This document shows, piece by piece, positions 7,124 to 14,864 of a stretch of 30,135 bases of DNA (its first letter is position 1; each line of letters starts with the position of its first letter). Made by a program: the position numbers and the translations under genes. The stretch comes from an uncultured Clostridium sp. (GTDB lineage: Bacteria > Bacillota > Clostridia > Lachnospirales > Lachnospiraceae). Below the pieces are notes generated by a model, which saw only the letters and a program-made list of their open reading frames with translations, searched no databases and was not told where the DNA came from. Where the stretch lies: contig CAUCIO010000009.1 of the NCBI GenBank assembly GCA_958442925.1, positions 1 to 30,135 of the forward strand, given 5' to 3'.

Positions 7124-8998
7124 ATGACAAAGAAACAGAAAACCATGCTGGCGAGGATTATTGCCGCCTTTATCATTTATATTCCGCTGTTTGCCGCTTC
7201 CCACAAGGGAGCGATGGATGGACTTGCCGCTTCATTTCAGTTTGCCGTTTTTTTAGTTCCCTACCTGGTGATAGGATGGGATATTGTATACAAGGCTGTC
7301 CGGGGAATTGTAAACGGGCAGGTGTTTGACGAAAATTTTCTGATGACCATTGCCACCTTCGGCGCTTTTGGCGTTGGGGAGTATTCTGAAGCAGTAGCAG
7401 TTATGCTGTTTTATCAGGTAGGAGAGCTGTTTCAGAGCTATGCAGTCAGCCGTTCCCGCCAGTCGATTGCAGATTTAATGGATATTTGTCCTGAGTATGC
7501 CAATATTGAGAGGGACGGGGAGCTGATTCAGGCGGATCCGGATGATGTGGAAATAGGAGATATTATTGTAATCAAGCCGGGGGAGAGAGTTCCCTTAGAC
7601 GGAACTGTGATTTCAGGCCAGTCCATGGTAGATACTTCGGCCCTGACAGGCGAGTCTGTACCCAGAAGAGTGGAAGCGGGTTCTGAAATTATCAGCGGCT
7701 GTATTAACGAGAGCGGCGTTCTGAGGGTGGAGGTGACGAAGGAATTTGACGATTCCACAGTGGCCAGAATCCTGGAACTGGTGGAAAATGCCAGCAGCAA
7801 GAAGGCGAAGGTGGAGAACTTTATCACCCGTTTCGCCAGATACTATACCCCGGCAGTGGTGATCGCAGCGGCAGCTCTGGCTCTTGTGCCTCCTCTGGTT
7901 CTTGGCACAGGCTTTGGCCCCTGGATTCAGAGAGCCTGTATTTTCCTTGTCATTTCATGCCCGTGCGCCCTTGTTATTTCTGTACCTTTAAGCTTTTTCG
8001 GAGGAATCGGAGCTGCGTCCAGAAACGGAGTTCTGGTAAAGGGAAGCAACTATCTGGAAGCTCTGGCTCAGATGGATACGATTGTGTTCGATAAGACGGG
8101 AACTCTGACCAAGGGAGAATTTAAGGTAACGGAAATCCGGCCGGAAGGCATGAGTGAGGAAGAGCTGCTAAGGCTGGCGGCTCTGGCAGAGAACTACTCT
8201 AACCATCCAATTTCCCTTTCTATCCGTGACGCTTATGAGAAAACAGGCGGCCAGATGAATCTGTCTTCCATTGGAAAAAATGAGGAAATTTCCGGCCACG
8301 GCGTGCGGACAGAGATAGACGGCTCCATCGTTCTGGCTGGAAATGGAAAGCTGATGGAGATGGAAAAAATCTCCTTCCAGGAGTGCGAAAGCATTGGAAC
8401 GGTAGTCTACCTGGCTAAGGACGGAGTGTTTGCAGGAACGATAGTGATCTCCGATACGGTGAAGGAGCATGCGGCTCAGGCAGTTCGCGATCTGAAGCAG
8501 GCAGGCGTGAAGAAGACAGTTATGCTCACAGGCGACAGAAAACCAGTGGGCGAGGCAGTGGCAAAAACCCTGGGCTTAGACGAGGTTTTCACAGAGCTTC
8601 TTCCGGCTGACAAGGTAGAACAGGTAGAGCGGCTGTTAGCCGGCCAGGCAGAGGGCAGAAAGCTGGCCTTTGTCGGAGACGGCATTAATGATGCTCCTGT
8701 ACTGACTCGCGCTGATATTGGAATTGCCATGGGCAGCATGGGTTCTGACGCTGCGATTGAGGCAGCAGATGTAGTGCTCATGGACGATGATCCGGCCCGG
8801 ATTTCCGTTGTGGTGCGGATTTCCAGGAAAACTCTGGCGATTGTGAAGCAGAATATTGTATTTGCCCTTGGAGTGAAAGCTCTGGTACTGGCTCTGGGAG
8901 CCTTTGGAATGGCCAACATGTGGGAGGCAGTATTCGCCGATGTAGGCGTTTCCGTCATTGCCATTTTAAATGCCATGAGAGCGCTGAAGACCAGATAG
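7124..8998 (+). CDS. cadA: Zn/Cd/Pb-exporting P1B-type ATPase
   Basis: A 624-residue membrane ATPase that pumps divalent metal out of the cell. Visible elements: TGES (175-178) in the actuator domain; the CPC metal motif ISCPCALVISVPLS (C279, C281); the phosphorylation site DKTGTLTKG (D323); HP (361-362) in the nucleotide domain; MLTGD; and GDGINDAP (518-525). K585 in GVKALVLALG and D606 in FADVGVS fit the lysine and aspartate that define the Zn/Cd/Pb (P1B-2) group. The N-terminal HMA domain usual in CadA/ZntA is missing and is encoded by the gene just upstream. An AGGAGG ribosome binding site precedes the ATG. Expression is probably controlled by the ArsR/SmtB repressor at the head of the operon. 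Confidence 0.95.
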   Translation: MTKKQKTMLARIIAAFIIYIPLFAASHKGAMDGLAASFQFAVFLVPYLVIGWDIVYKAVRGIVNGQVFDENFLMTIATFGAFGVGEYSEAVAVMLFYQVGELFQSYAVSRSRQSIADLMDICPEYANIERDGELIQADPDDVEIGDIIVIKPGERVPLDGTVISGQSMVDTSALTGESVPRRVEAGSEIISGCINESGVLRVEVTKEFDDSTVARILELVENASSKKAKVENFITRFARYYTPAVVIAAAALALVPPLVLGTGFGPWIQRACIFLVISCPCALVISVPLSFFGGIGAASRNGVLVKGSNYLEALAQMDTIVFDKTGTLTKGEFKVTEIRPEGMSEEELLRLAALAENYSNHPISLSIRDAYEKTGGQMNLSSIGKNEEISGHGVRTEIDGSIVLAGNGKLMEMEKISFQECESIGTVVYLAKDGVFAGTIVISDTVKEHAAQAVRDLKQAGVKKTVMLTGDRKPVGEAVAKTLGLDEVFTELLPADKVEQVERLLAGQAEGRKLAFVGDGINDAPVLTRADIGIAMGSMGSDAAIEAADVVLMDDDPARISVVVRISRKTLAIVKQNIVFALGVKALVLALGAFGMANMWEAVFADVGVSVIAILNAMRALKTR

Positions 8999-9032
8999 GA
9001 TTATGGCTTCTGCCGTCATGTCCGTCCCTTCG

Positions 9033-9061
9033 TTTACAGAAGTCTGAAAATGTGATAGACT
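9033..9061 (+). promoter_or_regulatory. Predicted promoter of the zinc-ribbon gene pair
   Basis: TTTACA (9033-9038) and TAGACT (9056-9061) are separated by 17 bases and lie 33 bases before the preferred start. No clear terminator is seen between the ATPase stop and this site, so read-through from the efflux operon remains possible. Confidence 0.5.
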
Positions 9062-9094
9062 GAACGCAGGAATGTGTACTGGAGGATGAAGGGT

Positions 9095-10813
9095 ATGGGA
9101 AATACAAGAGAGAGGGAAACACAGGAAGCAGGAGGGGAAGCTCATATCTGGTGTACCTCCTGCGGAAGGGTTCTGCCTGCGGACTCTGTGTACTGTGAAT
9201 TCTGCGGTTCCAGGATAGAGCATGAAATTGAACAGATATCAGAGGATGAAAAAGGCGGCTTTTGCTGTCTGAAGCATCTGGGATGGAAAAAGGCCGCGGC
9301 GGCTGGAGTAATTGCTGCCTGTGGCCTTGTTCTGTCTGTTGTCTGGGCGTCAGGAAGACAGGCAGGGCGGGACTTTCAGCCTGTATGCGGATACATAAAG
9401 GATAACAGCCTGTTTGTGCTGAAAGAGAATAAAACCTCAAGGGAGCTTTCTGAATCCTGTCTGAGAGACTGGAAGAACAGAGAACAGCTGCGTCTGCCGG
9501 AAGCAGCGGAATGGCTTCCGTTCTGTTCAGGGGAAAAAGAAGTTCTCTGGTATCCGGAGCAGGCTGGGGACGGAGCTTTCTCCCTGATGAGCCTTTATAA
9601 TAAGAAAGAACAGAAGGCAGACAGTGGAGTGGTTTCTGCGCAGACAGCCGGGGATACGGCGGTCTATGAAAAAAGCAGCGGCGGGCTTTACGTGTATTCA
9701 AAAGGGAAAAAGGAAAAGCTGACTGCCGGTGTTTCATCCTACCAGCTGGGAAGAGACGGCACATATTTAATCTGGCAGGAGGAACACCCGGATCAGACTA
9801 CAGGACTTTATGGAGCTGCTCTTGACAAAAAAGGAGAAGCAGCAGAAGAATTGTTAGAAAGAGACGCCGAACTTCTGGGAGTTTCAGAGGATTTAAAGTC
9901 TGTTCTCTATCAAAAAGAGGGAGAAATCTGGCTGCTTGAAAACCATTCAGAGAAACGCCGCCTGGCACAGAATGTAAGCCAGGTATTTCTGGCAGATGCA
10001 GATGCGAAAACCCTGTTTTTTACAAGACAGGAAAATGGAGGAGAGAGCCTTTACTATCTGAGCGGAATGCAAAGAGGCAAAGGCGGCAGAGAGCAGCTGA
10101 TTGATCCGGAGTTTCAGTTTTTAATTCACGGTGAGGACGGAATTGTGGTTTATAAGGCGTCCGGGGAAGGCGGAGAAGAAATCAGGATTGCCGGAGCGGG
10201 AATGTCTGCAGTTCTGGACTGTGATCCCAATCAGGAGATTTCTTTTACTGTTTCAGGCGGATATGGATGGTATCTGGCTTTTCCGGAGGCTGGGGCACAG
10301 CAGGCCCTGTATCGCGTGTCACTGAATCAGGAAGAATTTGGAAGTACAAAAGAAGCGGCGGAGGATGCGGACCGTTTCTGCGGACAGTACAGAGGGACGC
10401 CCTTTTACCTGAACGATGTTCATGGGCAGACAGGGGATCTGTATTTCGGGGAGGAAGCTGTTTCTTATGATGTGAAGGAAGACTCCGTCTGTTTTGCAGA
10501 GAACCGGAATGGAGAAGAGACGGGTATTTATTTCCTGTCTGATTATGACGCGCAGGAAGGGAGCGGAGTGCTGACAGAGTATTCCGGGGAGGACAGACGC
10601 GCCGAGACGGTGGAAAGCAATGTATCCGGCTACCTGACTGCACCGACTGGAATTTTATATTTTACAGATTATGACCAGGCAAGAGGACGGGGGACTTTGA
10701 ATTATTATCAGAAGGGAACCAGCAGAAAGATTGATGAGGATGTATGGGCTGCGTACATCAGGAGCGGTGATAGGGCAGCGCTTGTCCGCCAGAATCAGGT
10801 TTACGCGAGATAA
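9095..10813 (+). CDS. Membrane-anchored zinc-ribbon protein with large extracytoplasmic domain, function unknown
   Basis: I do not recognise a named family for the whole protein. From ATG 9095 (572 residues) it has a short cytosolic zinc ribbon (C20, C23, C34, C37 in WCTSCGRVLPADSVYCEFCGSRI), a charged linker, one transmembrane helix at about 66-85 (AAAAGVIAACGLVLSVVW) and about 485 residues that should face outside. The outer part shows recurring short strands ending in aromatics (GLYVYSKG, GTYLIWQEE, KSVLYQKEGEIWLLEN, KTLFFTRQ, GILYFTDYD), resembling the blades of a beta-propeller such as DUF5050 or TolB-like folds. GGAGG lies nine bases before 9095; an in-frame GTG at 9074 and ATG at 9086 are less likely. 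It is 11 bases from a second zinc-ribbon gene, suggesting a joint function. Confidence 0.75.
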   Translation: MGNTRERETQEAGGEAHIWCTSCGRVLPADSVYCEFCGSRIEHEIEQISEDEKGGFCCLKHLGWKKAAAAGVIAACGLVLSVVWASGRQAGRDFQPVCGYIKDNSLFVLKENKTSRELSESCLRDWKNREQLRLPEAAEWLPFCSGEKEVLWYPEQAGDGAFSLMSLYNKKEQKADSGVVSAQTAGDTAVYEKSSGGLYVYSKGKKEKLTAGVSSYQLGRDGTYLIWQEEHPDQTTGLYGAALDKKGEAAEELLERDAELLGVSEDLKSVLYQKEGEIWLLENHSEKRRLAQNVSQVFLADADAKTLFFTRQENGGESLYYLSGMQRGKGGREQLIDPEFQFLIHGEDGIVVYKASGEGGEEIRIAGAGMSAVLDCDPNQEISFTVSGGYGWYLAFPEAGAQQALYRVSLNQEEFGSTKEAAEDADRFCGQYRGTPFYLNDVHGQTGDLYFGEEAVSYDVKEDSVCFAENRNGEETGIYFLSDYDAQEGSGVLTEYSGEDRRAETVESNVSGYLTAPTGILYFTDYDQARGRGTLNYYQKGTSRKIDEDVWAAYIRSGDRAALVRQNQVYAR

Positions 10814-10824
10814 AGGAGAAAACA

Positions 10825-11376
10825 ATGGCGCAGGACAGAATTGAGAGGATAAAGCTGAGTATCGGAAAAAAAGCTGCGGCGTTCAGCCGTTTAGCTGCGC
10901 TGAAGCTGGAGATACACCGGCTTCGCCTGGAGGCCAGAACCCTGAGGGCGGAGACACGCCAGACAGAGAGAGAACTGCAGAGGGAGCTTTCTGAGGCAGC
11001 AGAAAAAAGTTATGAAGCCTGGAAAGAAGCTGCAGACTGGGAAAGCTGCATGAAGGAGGCATTTCAGCAGGCTCAGGAGCTTGAGGACTCCATACATGAA
11101 CGGAATGAAGAAGCAGAGCGCCTGGAGGAGACAGCAGAAGAGCTTAAATCTATCCGAAAGGCAGAAAAAGAAGAAAAAACAGCAGCAGCAGAAAAAGAAG
11201 AAACAAAAGAAATAAAAGAAGCAGAAACAAAAATAGAAGAAAAAGAAATGAAAGACGAAACGGGAAGCAGCCGGGAGGAAGCAGTCTGTGTCTGCCCCTC
11301 CTGCAAAGCTTCCTATGGGAAAAAGGTGAATTACTGCCGCCTTTGCGGCACAGCTATCCCGTCTGATCCAGATTAA
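10825..11376 (+). CDS. Coiled-coil protein with C-terminal zinc ribbon, function unknown
   Basis: A 183-residue, very charged, apparently cytosolic protein. Residues about 1-115 are predicted long helix or coiled coil (heptad-like Leu/Ala among Arg/Glu). Residues 116-150 are low-complexity Lys/Glu/Ala, coded by an A-rich stretch around 11160-11260. The C-terminus carries a zinc ribbon with C157, C160, C171 and C174 (CPSCKASYGKKVNYCRLCG). A GGAG ribosome binding site lies before the ATG, and the gap to the upstream zinc-ribbon gene is 11 bases. The pair could share a partner: both have rubredoxin-like knuckles placed in the cytosol. No enzyme motif is visible. It converges with the flavodoxin gene (15-base gap) without an evident terminator. 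Confidence 0.78.
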   Translation: MAQDRIERIKLSIGKKAAAFSRLAALKLEIHRLRLEARTLRAETRQTERELQRELSEAAEKSYEAWKEAADWESCMKEAFQQAQELEDSIHERNEEAERLEETAEELKSIRKAEKEEKTAAAEKEETKEIKEAETKIEEKEMKDETGSSREEAVCVCPSCKASYGKKVNYCRLCGTAIPSDPD

Positions 11377-11391
11377 TGACAGACAGAAGAC

Positions 11392-11868
11392 TTACAGCCA
11401 TTTAGAGGCCCAGTCCTTCAGCTCCTCTGCAGATGCATCTGCTTCAAAGCGTCTGCCGCTGTCTACGGATGCGCCGGGAGCCAGGGCAGCCATATTTTTT
11501 CCGGAATCACCCATCAGGCTGCTGCCGGATGTGGCAAAGGGAACCACCGTTTTTCCGCTGAAATCATAGGATTCCATGAAGGTATCGATGATAGACGGCT
11601 CTCTGTACCACCAGATCGGAAAACCGACAAAAATAACGTCGTACTGTTCCAGATGATCTGCCTTCTGACTGACAGCAGGGCGGCTGCTTCTGTCGTTCAT
11701 TTCAACAGAACTTCTGCTCTGGCTGTTCTTCCAGTCCAAATCTTCTTTGGTGTAAGGAATCTGGGGCTGGATTTCAAACAGATCAGCTCCTGTGCAGCCA
11801 GCCAGCTGTTCGGCCAGTTTTTTCGTAACTTTGCTGGCGCTGAAATAGGCTACTAATGATTTTTTCAT
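11392..11868 (-). CDS. Flavodoxin-family protein
   Basis: A 158-residue FMN-binding electron carrier or small flavoprotein. The N-terminus KSLVAYFSASKVTKKLAEQLA is the phosphate-binding strand-loop-helix; the usual SxTGNT loop is replaced by SASKVTK, as in flavodoxin_4 type proteins. The central YDVIFVGFPIWWYREPSIIDTFMESYDFSGKTVVPFATSG matches the family, with WWY stacking on the flavin. Such proteins often act in oxidative or electrophile stress rather than as classic low-potential flavodoxins. GGAGG precedes the ATG. The promoter has a 19-base spacer typical of MerR activation, though no MerR gene is in the window. Confidence 0.88.
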   Translation of the reverse strand: MKKSLVAYFSASKVTKKLAEQLAGCTGADLFEIQPQIPYTKEDLDWKNSQSRSSVEMNDRSSRPAVSQKADHLEQYDVIFVGFPIWWYREPSIIDTFMESYDFSGKTVVPFATSGSSLMGDSGKNMAALAPGASVDSGRRFEADASAEELKDWASKWL

Positions 11869-11932
11869 GGCAAAATCCTCCTTATGATTTTAATGGTCCG
11901 GAACCGTTAGGTTCCTATTATGTCTTACATCG

Positions 11933-11963
11933 ATTATACAACCAGAACCATGCCGGAAGTCAA
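11933..11963 (-). promoter_or_regulatory. Promoter of the flavodoxin gene with a 19-bp spacer (MerR-type geometry)
   Basis: Leftward TTGACT (11963-11958) and a perfect TATAAT (11938-11933) are 19 bases apart. That over-long spacing is the hallmark of promoters activated by MerR-family DNA distortion. The spacer is only weakly dyadic (AC..CC.G..C.GG..GT). A separate perfect inverted repeat GGAACC-N4-GGTTCC (11900-11915) lies in the untranslated leader. Confidence 0.6.
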
Positions 11964-11999
11964 GAGGATACTTTGATTTCAGAAGACAGGGAAGAAAAT

Positions 12000-12051
12000 A
12001 AAAAAGCCGGCGCGTCTATGCTGATTGAGTCATAGACGCGCCGGCTTTTTT
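12000..12051 (-). terminator. Strong intrinsic terminator of the CoA-transferase gene
   Basis: A perfect 20-bp stem (arms 12001-12020 and 12031-12050, core GCCGGCGCGTCTATG) with a 10-base loop. A/T tracts on both sides give a U run on either strand, so it acts leftward for the CoA-transferase and could also stop rightward transcription. Confidence 0.9.
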
Positions 12052-12061
12052 GCGGACAAAC

Positions 12062-13411
12062 TTATTTTCTGTTGCTGCGTCTCCAGATATTCATCTTTTC
12101 GGCATCCTTAATCAGTTCGTCTCTGAACTGCGGATGAGCGATGGAGATCAGCGCCTCTGCTCTCTGCCAGGTGTTTAATCCCTTTAAGTTTACCTTACCG
12201 AACTCAGTTACCACATAGTGGGTATTGGCACGGGTATCAGTGACAATAGAACCTGGGTGCAGGGTCGGAAGAATTCTGGACTTCAGCTCTCCGTCCTTTG
12301 TCTTGAAGGTGGAGGAGCAGCAGATGAAGCTCTTTCCGCCCTTGGAGAGATAGGCTCCCATTACGAAATCCAGCTGTCCGCCGGCTCCGCTGATGTGCTT
12401 GATTCCGGAGGACTCGGAGCTTACCTGGCCAAAGAGGTCAATGTCGACAGCGTTGTTGATGGACATAAAATTATCCAGCTGCGCAACTACGCGCACATCG
12501 TTGGTATAGCTGACAGGAGCGCTCATGCAGGCCGGGTTGTTATTCAGATAATCGTATAACTTCTTGGTTCCTGCACCGAAGCCGTAAACCTGGCGGCCCT
12601 TGTCAATATTTTTATGAGCACCTGTAATTTTTCCAGCCTCAGCAATATCCACAAACGCATCTACATACATCTCTGTGTGAACGCCCAGATCCTTTAAGTC
12701 AGATTTGGCAATCAGAGAACCGACGGCGTTGGGCATACCGCCGATACCTAACTGGAGACATGCGCCGTCAGGAATCTCTTCTACAATTAATTTGGCAACT
12801 GTTTCATCAACATCAGAAGGAGCTCCGCCGCCGCCCATTTCAGCGATAGTCGGGTTGTCGCCCTCTACAATCATATCTACCTGGGAAATGTGGACACCCT
12901 CTTCAAATCCGCCTAAGCAGACAGGCATATTTTCGTTGACTTCCACAATTACGACCTTGGAGGTCTCGCAGATGGCTGCCAGATGGGAAGCATTGGGGCC
13001 GAAGTTAAAGTAGCCGTGCTCATCCATGGGAGCTACCTGGAATACAGCTACATCATTGCGGTTTTCTTCGGCAAATTCACGGTAGAATCTCGGAAGCTCG
13101 GAATAGCGCATGGGGCTGTAGAAAGCAAAGCCCTGTGCAATGGCTTTTCTCTCAATACCGCTCATGTGCCAGGAGTTCCAGGTCATATGCTCTGCCGGAT
13201 TTTCGATCTTGAAGATCTCAGGCACCCACATAAGGATACCTCCGCGGAAATTTACATTGTGAAGCTCAGGAAGTCTCTTGGCAATGGCCTTATCTACAGC
13301 CACAGGAGTTCCTGTTGTCCAGGCATAATCTACCCAGTCGCCGGATTTTACAACAGCGGCAGCCTGGTCAGCAGATACAAGTTTTTGTTGATACATGCTT
13401 CTGTAATCCAT
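12062..13411 (-). CDS. but: Butyryl-CoA:acetate CoA-transferase
   Basis: Transfers CoA from butyryl-CoA to acetate, releasing butyrate and forming acetyl-CoA; the last step of butyrate formation in many gut Clostridia. The protein is of the acetyl-CoA hydrolase/4-hydroxybutyrate CoA-transferase family. The probable catalytic glutamate is in DLGVHTEMYVDAF (residue 247 from ATG 13411; E238 in the Clostridium aminobutyricum enzyme by analogy). The glycine-rich GAGGQLDFVMGAYLSKGGKS is also typical. ATG 13411 gives MDYRSMYQQKLVSADQA, aligning with the Roseburia-type N-terminus; a GTG at 13420 would add three residues. It is divergent from thl and ends at a strong terminator. 4-hydroxybutyrate CoA-transferase is the main alternative; context favours butyrate. 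Confidence 0.88.
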   Translation of the reverse strand: MDYRSMYQQKLVSADQAAAVVKSGDWVDYAWTTGTPVAVDKAIAKRLPELHNVNFRGGILMWVPEIFKIENPAEHMTWNSWHMSGIERKAIAQGFAFYSPMRYSELPRFYREFAEENRNDVAVFQVAPMDEHGYFNFGPNASHLAAICETSKVVIVEVNENMPVCLGGFEEGVHISQVDMIVEGDNPTIAEMGGGGAPSDVDETVAKLIVEEIPDGACLQLGIGGMPNAVGSLIAKSDLKDLGVHTEMYVDAFVDIAEAGKITGAHKNIDKGRQVYGFGAGTKKLYDYLNNNPACMSAPVSYTNDVRVVAQLDNFMSINNAVDIDLFGQVSSESSGIKHISGAGGQLDFVMGAYLSKGGKSFICCSSTFKTKDGELKSRILPTLHPGSIVTDTRANTHYVVTEFGKVNLKGLNTWQRAEALISIAHPQFRDELIKDAEKMNIWRRSNRK

Positions 13412-13452
13412 TTGATTCACCTATCCTTATTAAATTTATTCAGTTTGTTATC

Positions 13453-13481
13453 AGTTTATCATTCGCCGCTGGCAAGGTCAA
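13453..13481 (-). promoter_or_regulatory. Predicted promoter of the CoA-transferase gene
   Basis: Leftward TTGACC (13481-13476) and TAAACT (13458-13453) are 17 bases apart, about 42 bases before the ATG. One AATAGGT repeat (13486-13492) lies directly upstream of the -35 box. Confidence 0.5.
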
Positions 13482-13527
13482 TAAGAATAGGTAAGAAATA
13501 GGTGGAAAATCGTGAATAGGTGATGAA

Positions 13528-13545
13528 TTGATAATTATTTATCAA
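13528..13545. promoter_or_regulatory. Candidate Rex (NADH/NAD+ redox repressor) operator
   Basis: TTGATAA-TTAT-TTATCAA is a perfect 7-bp inverted repeat with a 4-base spacer. It has the size and layout of the Rex site TTGTTAA-N4-TTAACAA, differing by one symmetric base in each arm. It lies seven bases upstream of the thl -35 box and 47 bases upstream of the CoA-transferase -35 box. Rex is known to control butyrate genes in Clostridium; binding here is inferred. Confidence 0.7.
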
Positions 13546-13552
13546 GTGGTCA

Positions 13553-13581
13553 TTGACAGTTTTGCCTAACAGTGGTAGTAT
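13553..13581 (+). promoter_or_regulatory. Predicted promoter of thl-crt-hbd(-bcd-etfBA)
   Basis: Consensus TTGACA (13553-13558) and TAGTAT (13576-13581) with 17-base spacing lie 66 bases before the thl start. The candidate Rex palindrome adjoins the -35 box. Confidence 0.7.
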
Positions 13582-13647
13582 AGAATTACTATCATTTATG
13601 CAATTATTTCTATTTTCAGGCTAACCATGACAAGGAGGAAACAAATT

Positions 13648-14832
13648 ATGTCAAAGAAAGTCGTAATAGCAAGTGCATGCCGTACAGCCATTGGTTCCAT
13701 GGGCGGACAGTTAAGCACAGTACCAGCGGCAGATATGGGAGCAGTTGTTATTAAGGAAGCTCTCAACAGAGCAGGAGTTGCTCCGGAGCAGGTAGATCAC
13801 GTTTACATGGGCTGTGTAATCCAGGCCGGCCTTGGACAGAACGTGGCTCGTCAGATGTCCATTAAAGCAGGGCTTCCCATCGAGGTTCCGGCAGTTACGC
13901 TGAACGTAGTATGCGGTTCCGGTTTACAGTGTGTGAACGCAGCTGCCCAGATGATTCTCGCAGGCGACGCTGACATTGTTGTAGCAGGCGGAGCAGAGAA
14001 CATGTCCGCAGCTCCATACGCTCTTAAGAACGCCCGTTACGGATACCGTATGGGCAACGCTCCGATGATCGATACTATGGTAAACGATGCTCTCTGGGAT
14101 GCTTTCAACAACTACCACATGGGAATGACAGCAGAGAATATCTGCGATGACTGGAACATCACAAGAGAAGAGCTTGACGAGTTCGCTGTTGCCAGCCAGA
14201 ACAAGGCATGTGAGGCTGTACAGTCCGGAAGATTCAAAGATGAGATCGTTCCGGTTGAAGTTAAGAAGAAAAAAGAGACTGTTATCGTTGACACAGACGA
14301 GGGTCCGCGTCCAGGCACAACCATGGAAGGCCTTGCAAGACTGCGTCCAGCATTTAAGCCGGACGGCGGCCGCGTAACAGCAGGAAACGCTTCCTCCATT
14401 AACGACGGCGCTGCTGCAGTTGTTGTTATGAGCGAGGAGAAGGCAAAAGAGTTAGGCATTAAGCCGATGGCTACATGGGTTGCAGGCGCATTAGGCGGCG
14501 TAGATCCGAGAATCATGGGAATCGGCCCGGTAGCAGCTACTAAGAAGGTTCTGGCTAAGACAGGCCTTAAGGTAGAGGATTTTGATTTAGTCGAGGCAAA
14601 CGAGGCATTCGCTGCTCAGTCTATCGCAGTTGCCCGCGAGCTTGGATTTAATAAGGATAATCTGAATGTAAACGGAGGCGCAATTGCCCTCGGACATCCG
14701 GTAGGAGCATCTGGCTGCCGTATCCTTGTTACACTGCTTCATGAGATGCAGAAGCGCGATGCCAAGAGGGGTCTTGCTACTCTGTGCATCGGCGGCGGTA
14801 TGGGCTGCGCTACAATCGTTGAGAGAGACTAA
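13648..14832 (+). CDS. thl: Acetyl-CoA acetyltransferase (thiolase)
   Basis: Condenses two acetyl-CoA to acetoacetyl-CoA, the entry step to butyryl-CoA. From ATG 13648 it has 394 residues, normal for biosynthetic thiolase. Catalytic residues: acyl-accepting C89 in NVVCGSGLQ, H350 in ALGHPVGASG and C380 in LCIGGGMGCA; NEAFAAQS is also present. The open frame begins at ATG 13627, but AAGGAGG (13632-13638) lies between the two ATGs and serves 13648, so the first ATG is not used. It is the first gene of a cluster with crt and hbd (32- and 40-base gaps). Codons differ from neighbouring regions, favouring a restricted set as in highly expressed genes. Confidence 0.96.
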   Translation: MSKKVVIASACRTAIGSMGGQLSTVPAADMGAVVIKEALNRAGVAPEQVDHVYMGCVIQAGLGQNVARQMSIKAGLPIEVPAVTLNVVCGSGLQCVNAAAQMILAGDADIVVAGGAENMSAAPYALKNARYGYRMGNAPMIDTMVNDALWDAFNNYHMGMTAENICDDWNITREELDEFAVASQNKACEAVQSGRFKDEIVPVEVKKKKETVIVDTDEGPRPGTTMEGLARLRPAFKPDGGRVTAGNASSINDGAAAVVVMSEEKAKELGIKPMATWVAGALGGVDPRIMGIGPVAATKKVLAKTGLKVEDFDLVEANEAFAAQSIAVARELGFNKDNLNVNGGAIALGHPVGASGCRILVTLLHEMQKRDAKRGLATLCIGGGMGCATIVERD

Positions 14833-14864
14833 AATCCTGGTAAAGCCTTAAGGAGATGATCAAT

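Noticed and set aside
8955..9764. Long leftward open frame (269 codons) over the efflux ATPase end and the zinc-ribbon gene
   Set aside because: It is the antisense shadow of better supported genes, has no ribosome binding site or family motif, and its composition (Ser/Arg/Pro-rich) is that of a reversed coding strand.
13627..13647. Upstream ATG of thl as the true start
   Set aside because: The consensus ribosome binding site lies downstream of it and serves ATG 13648, which gives the normal thiolase N-terminus.
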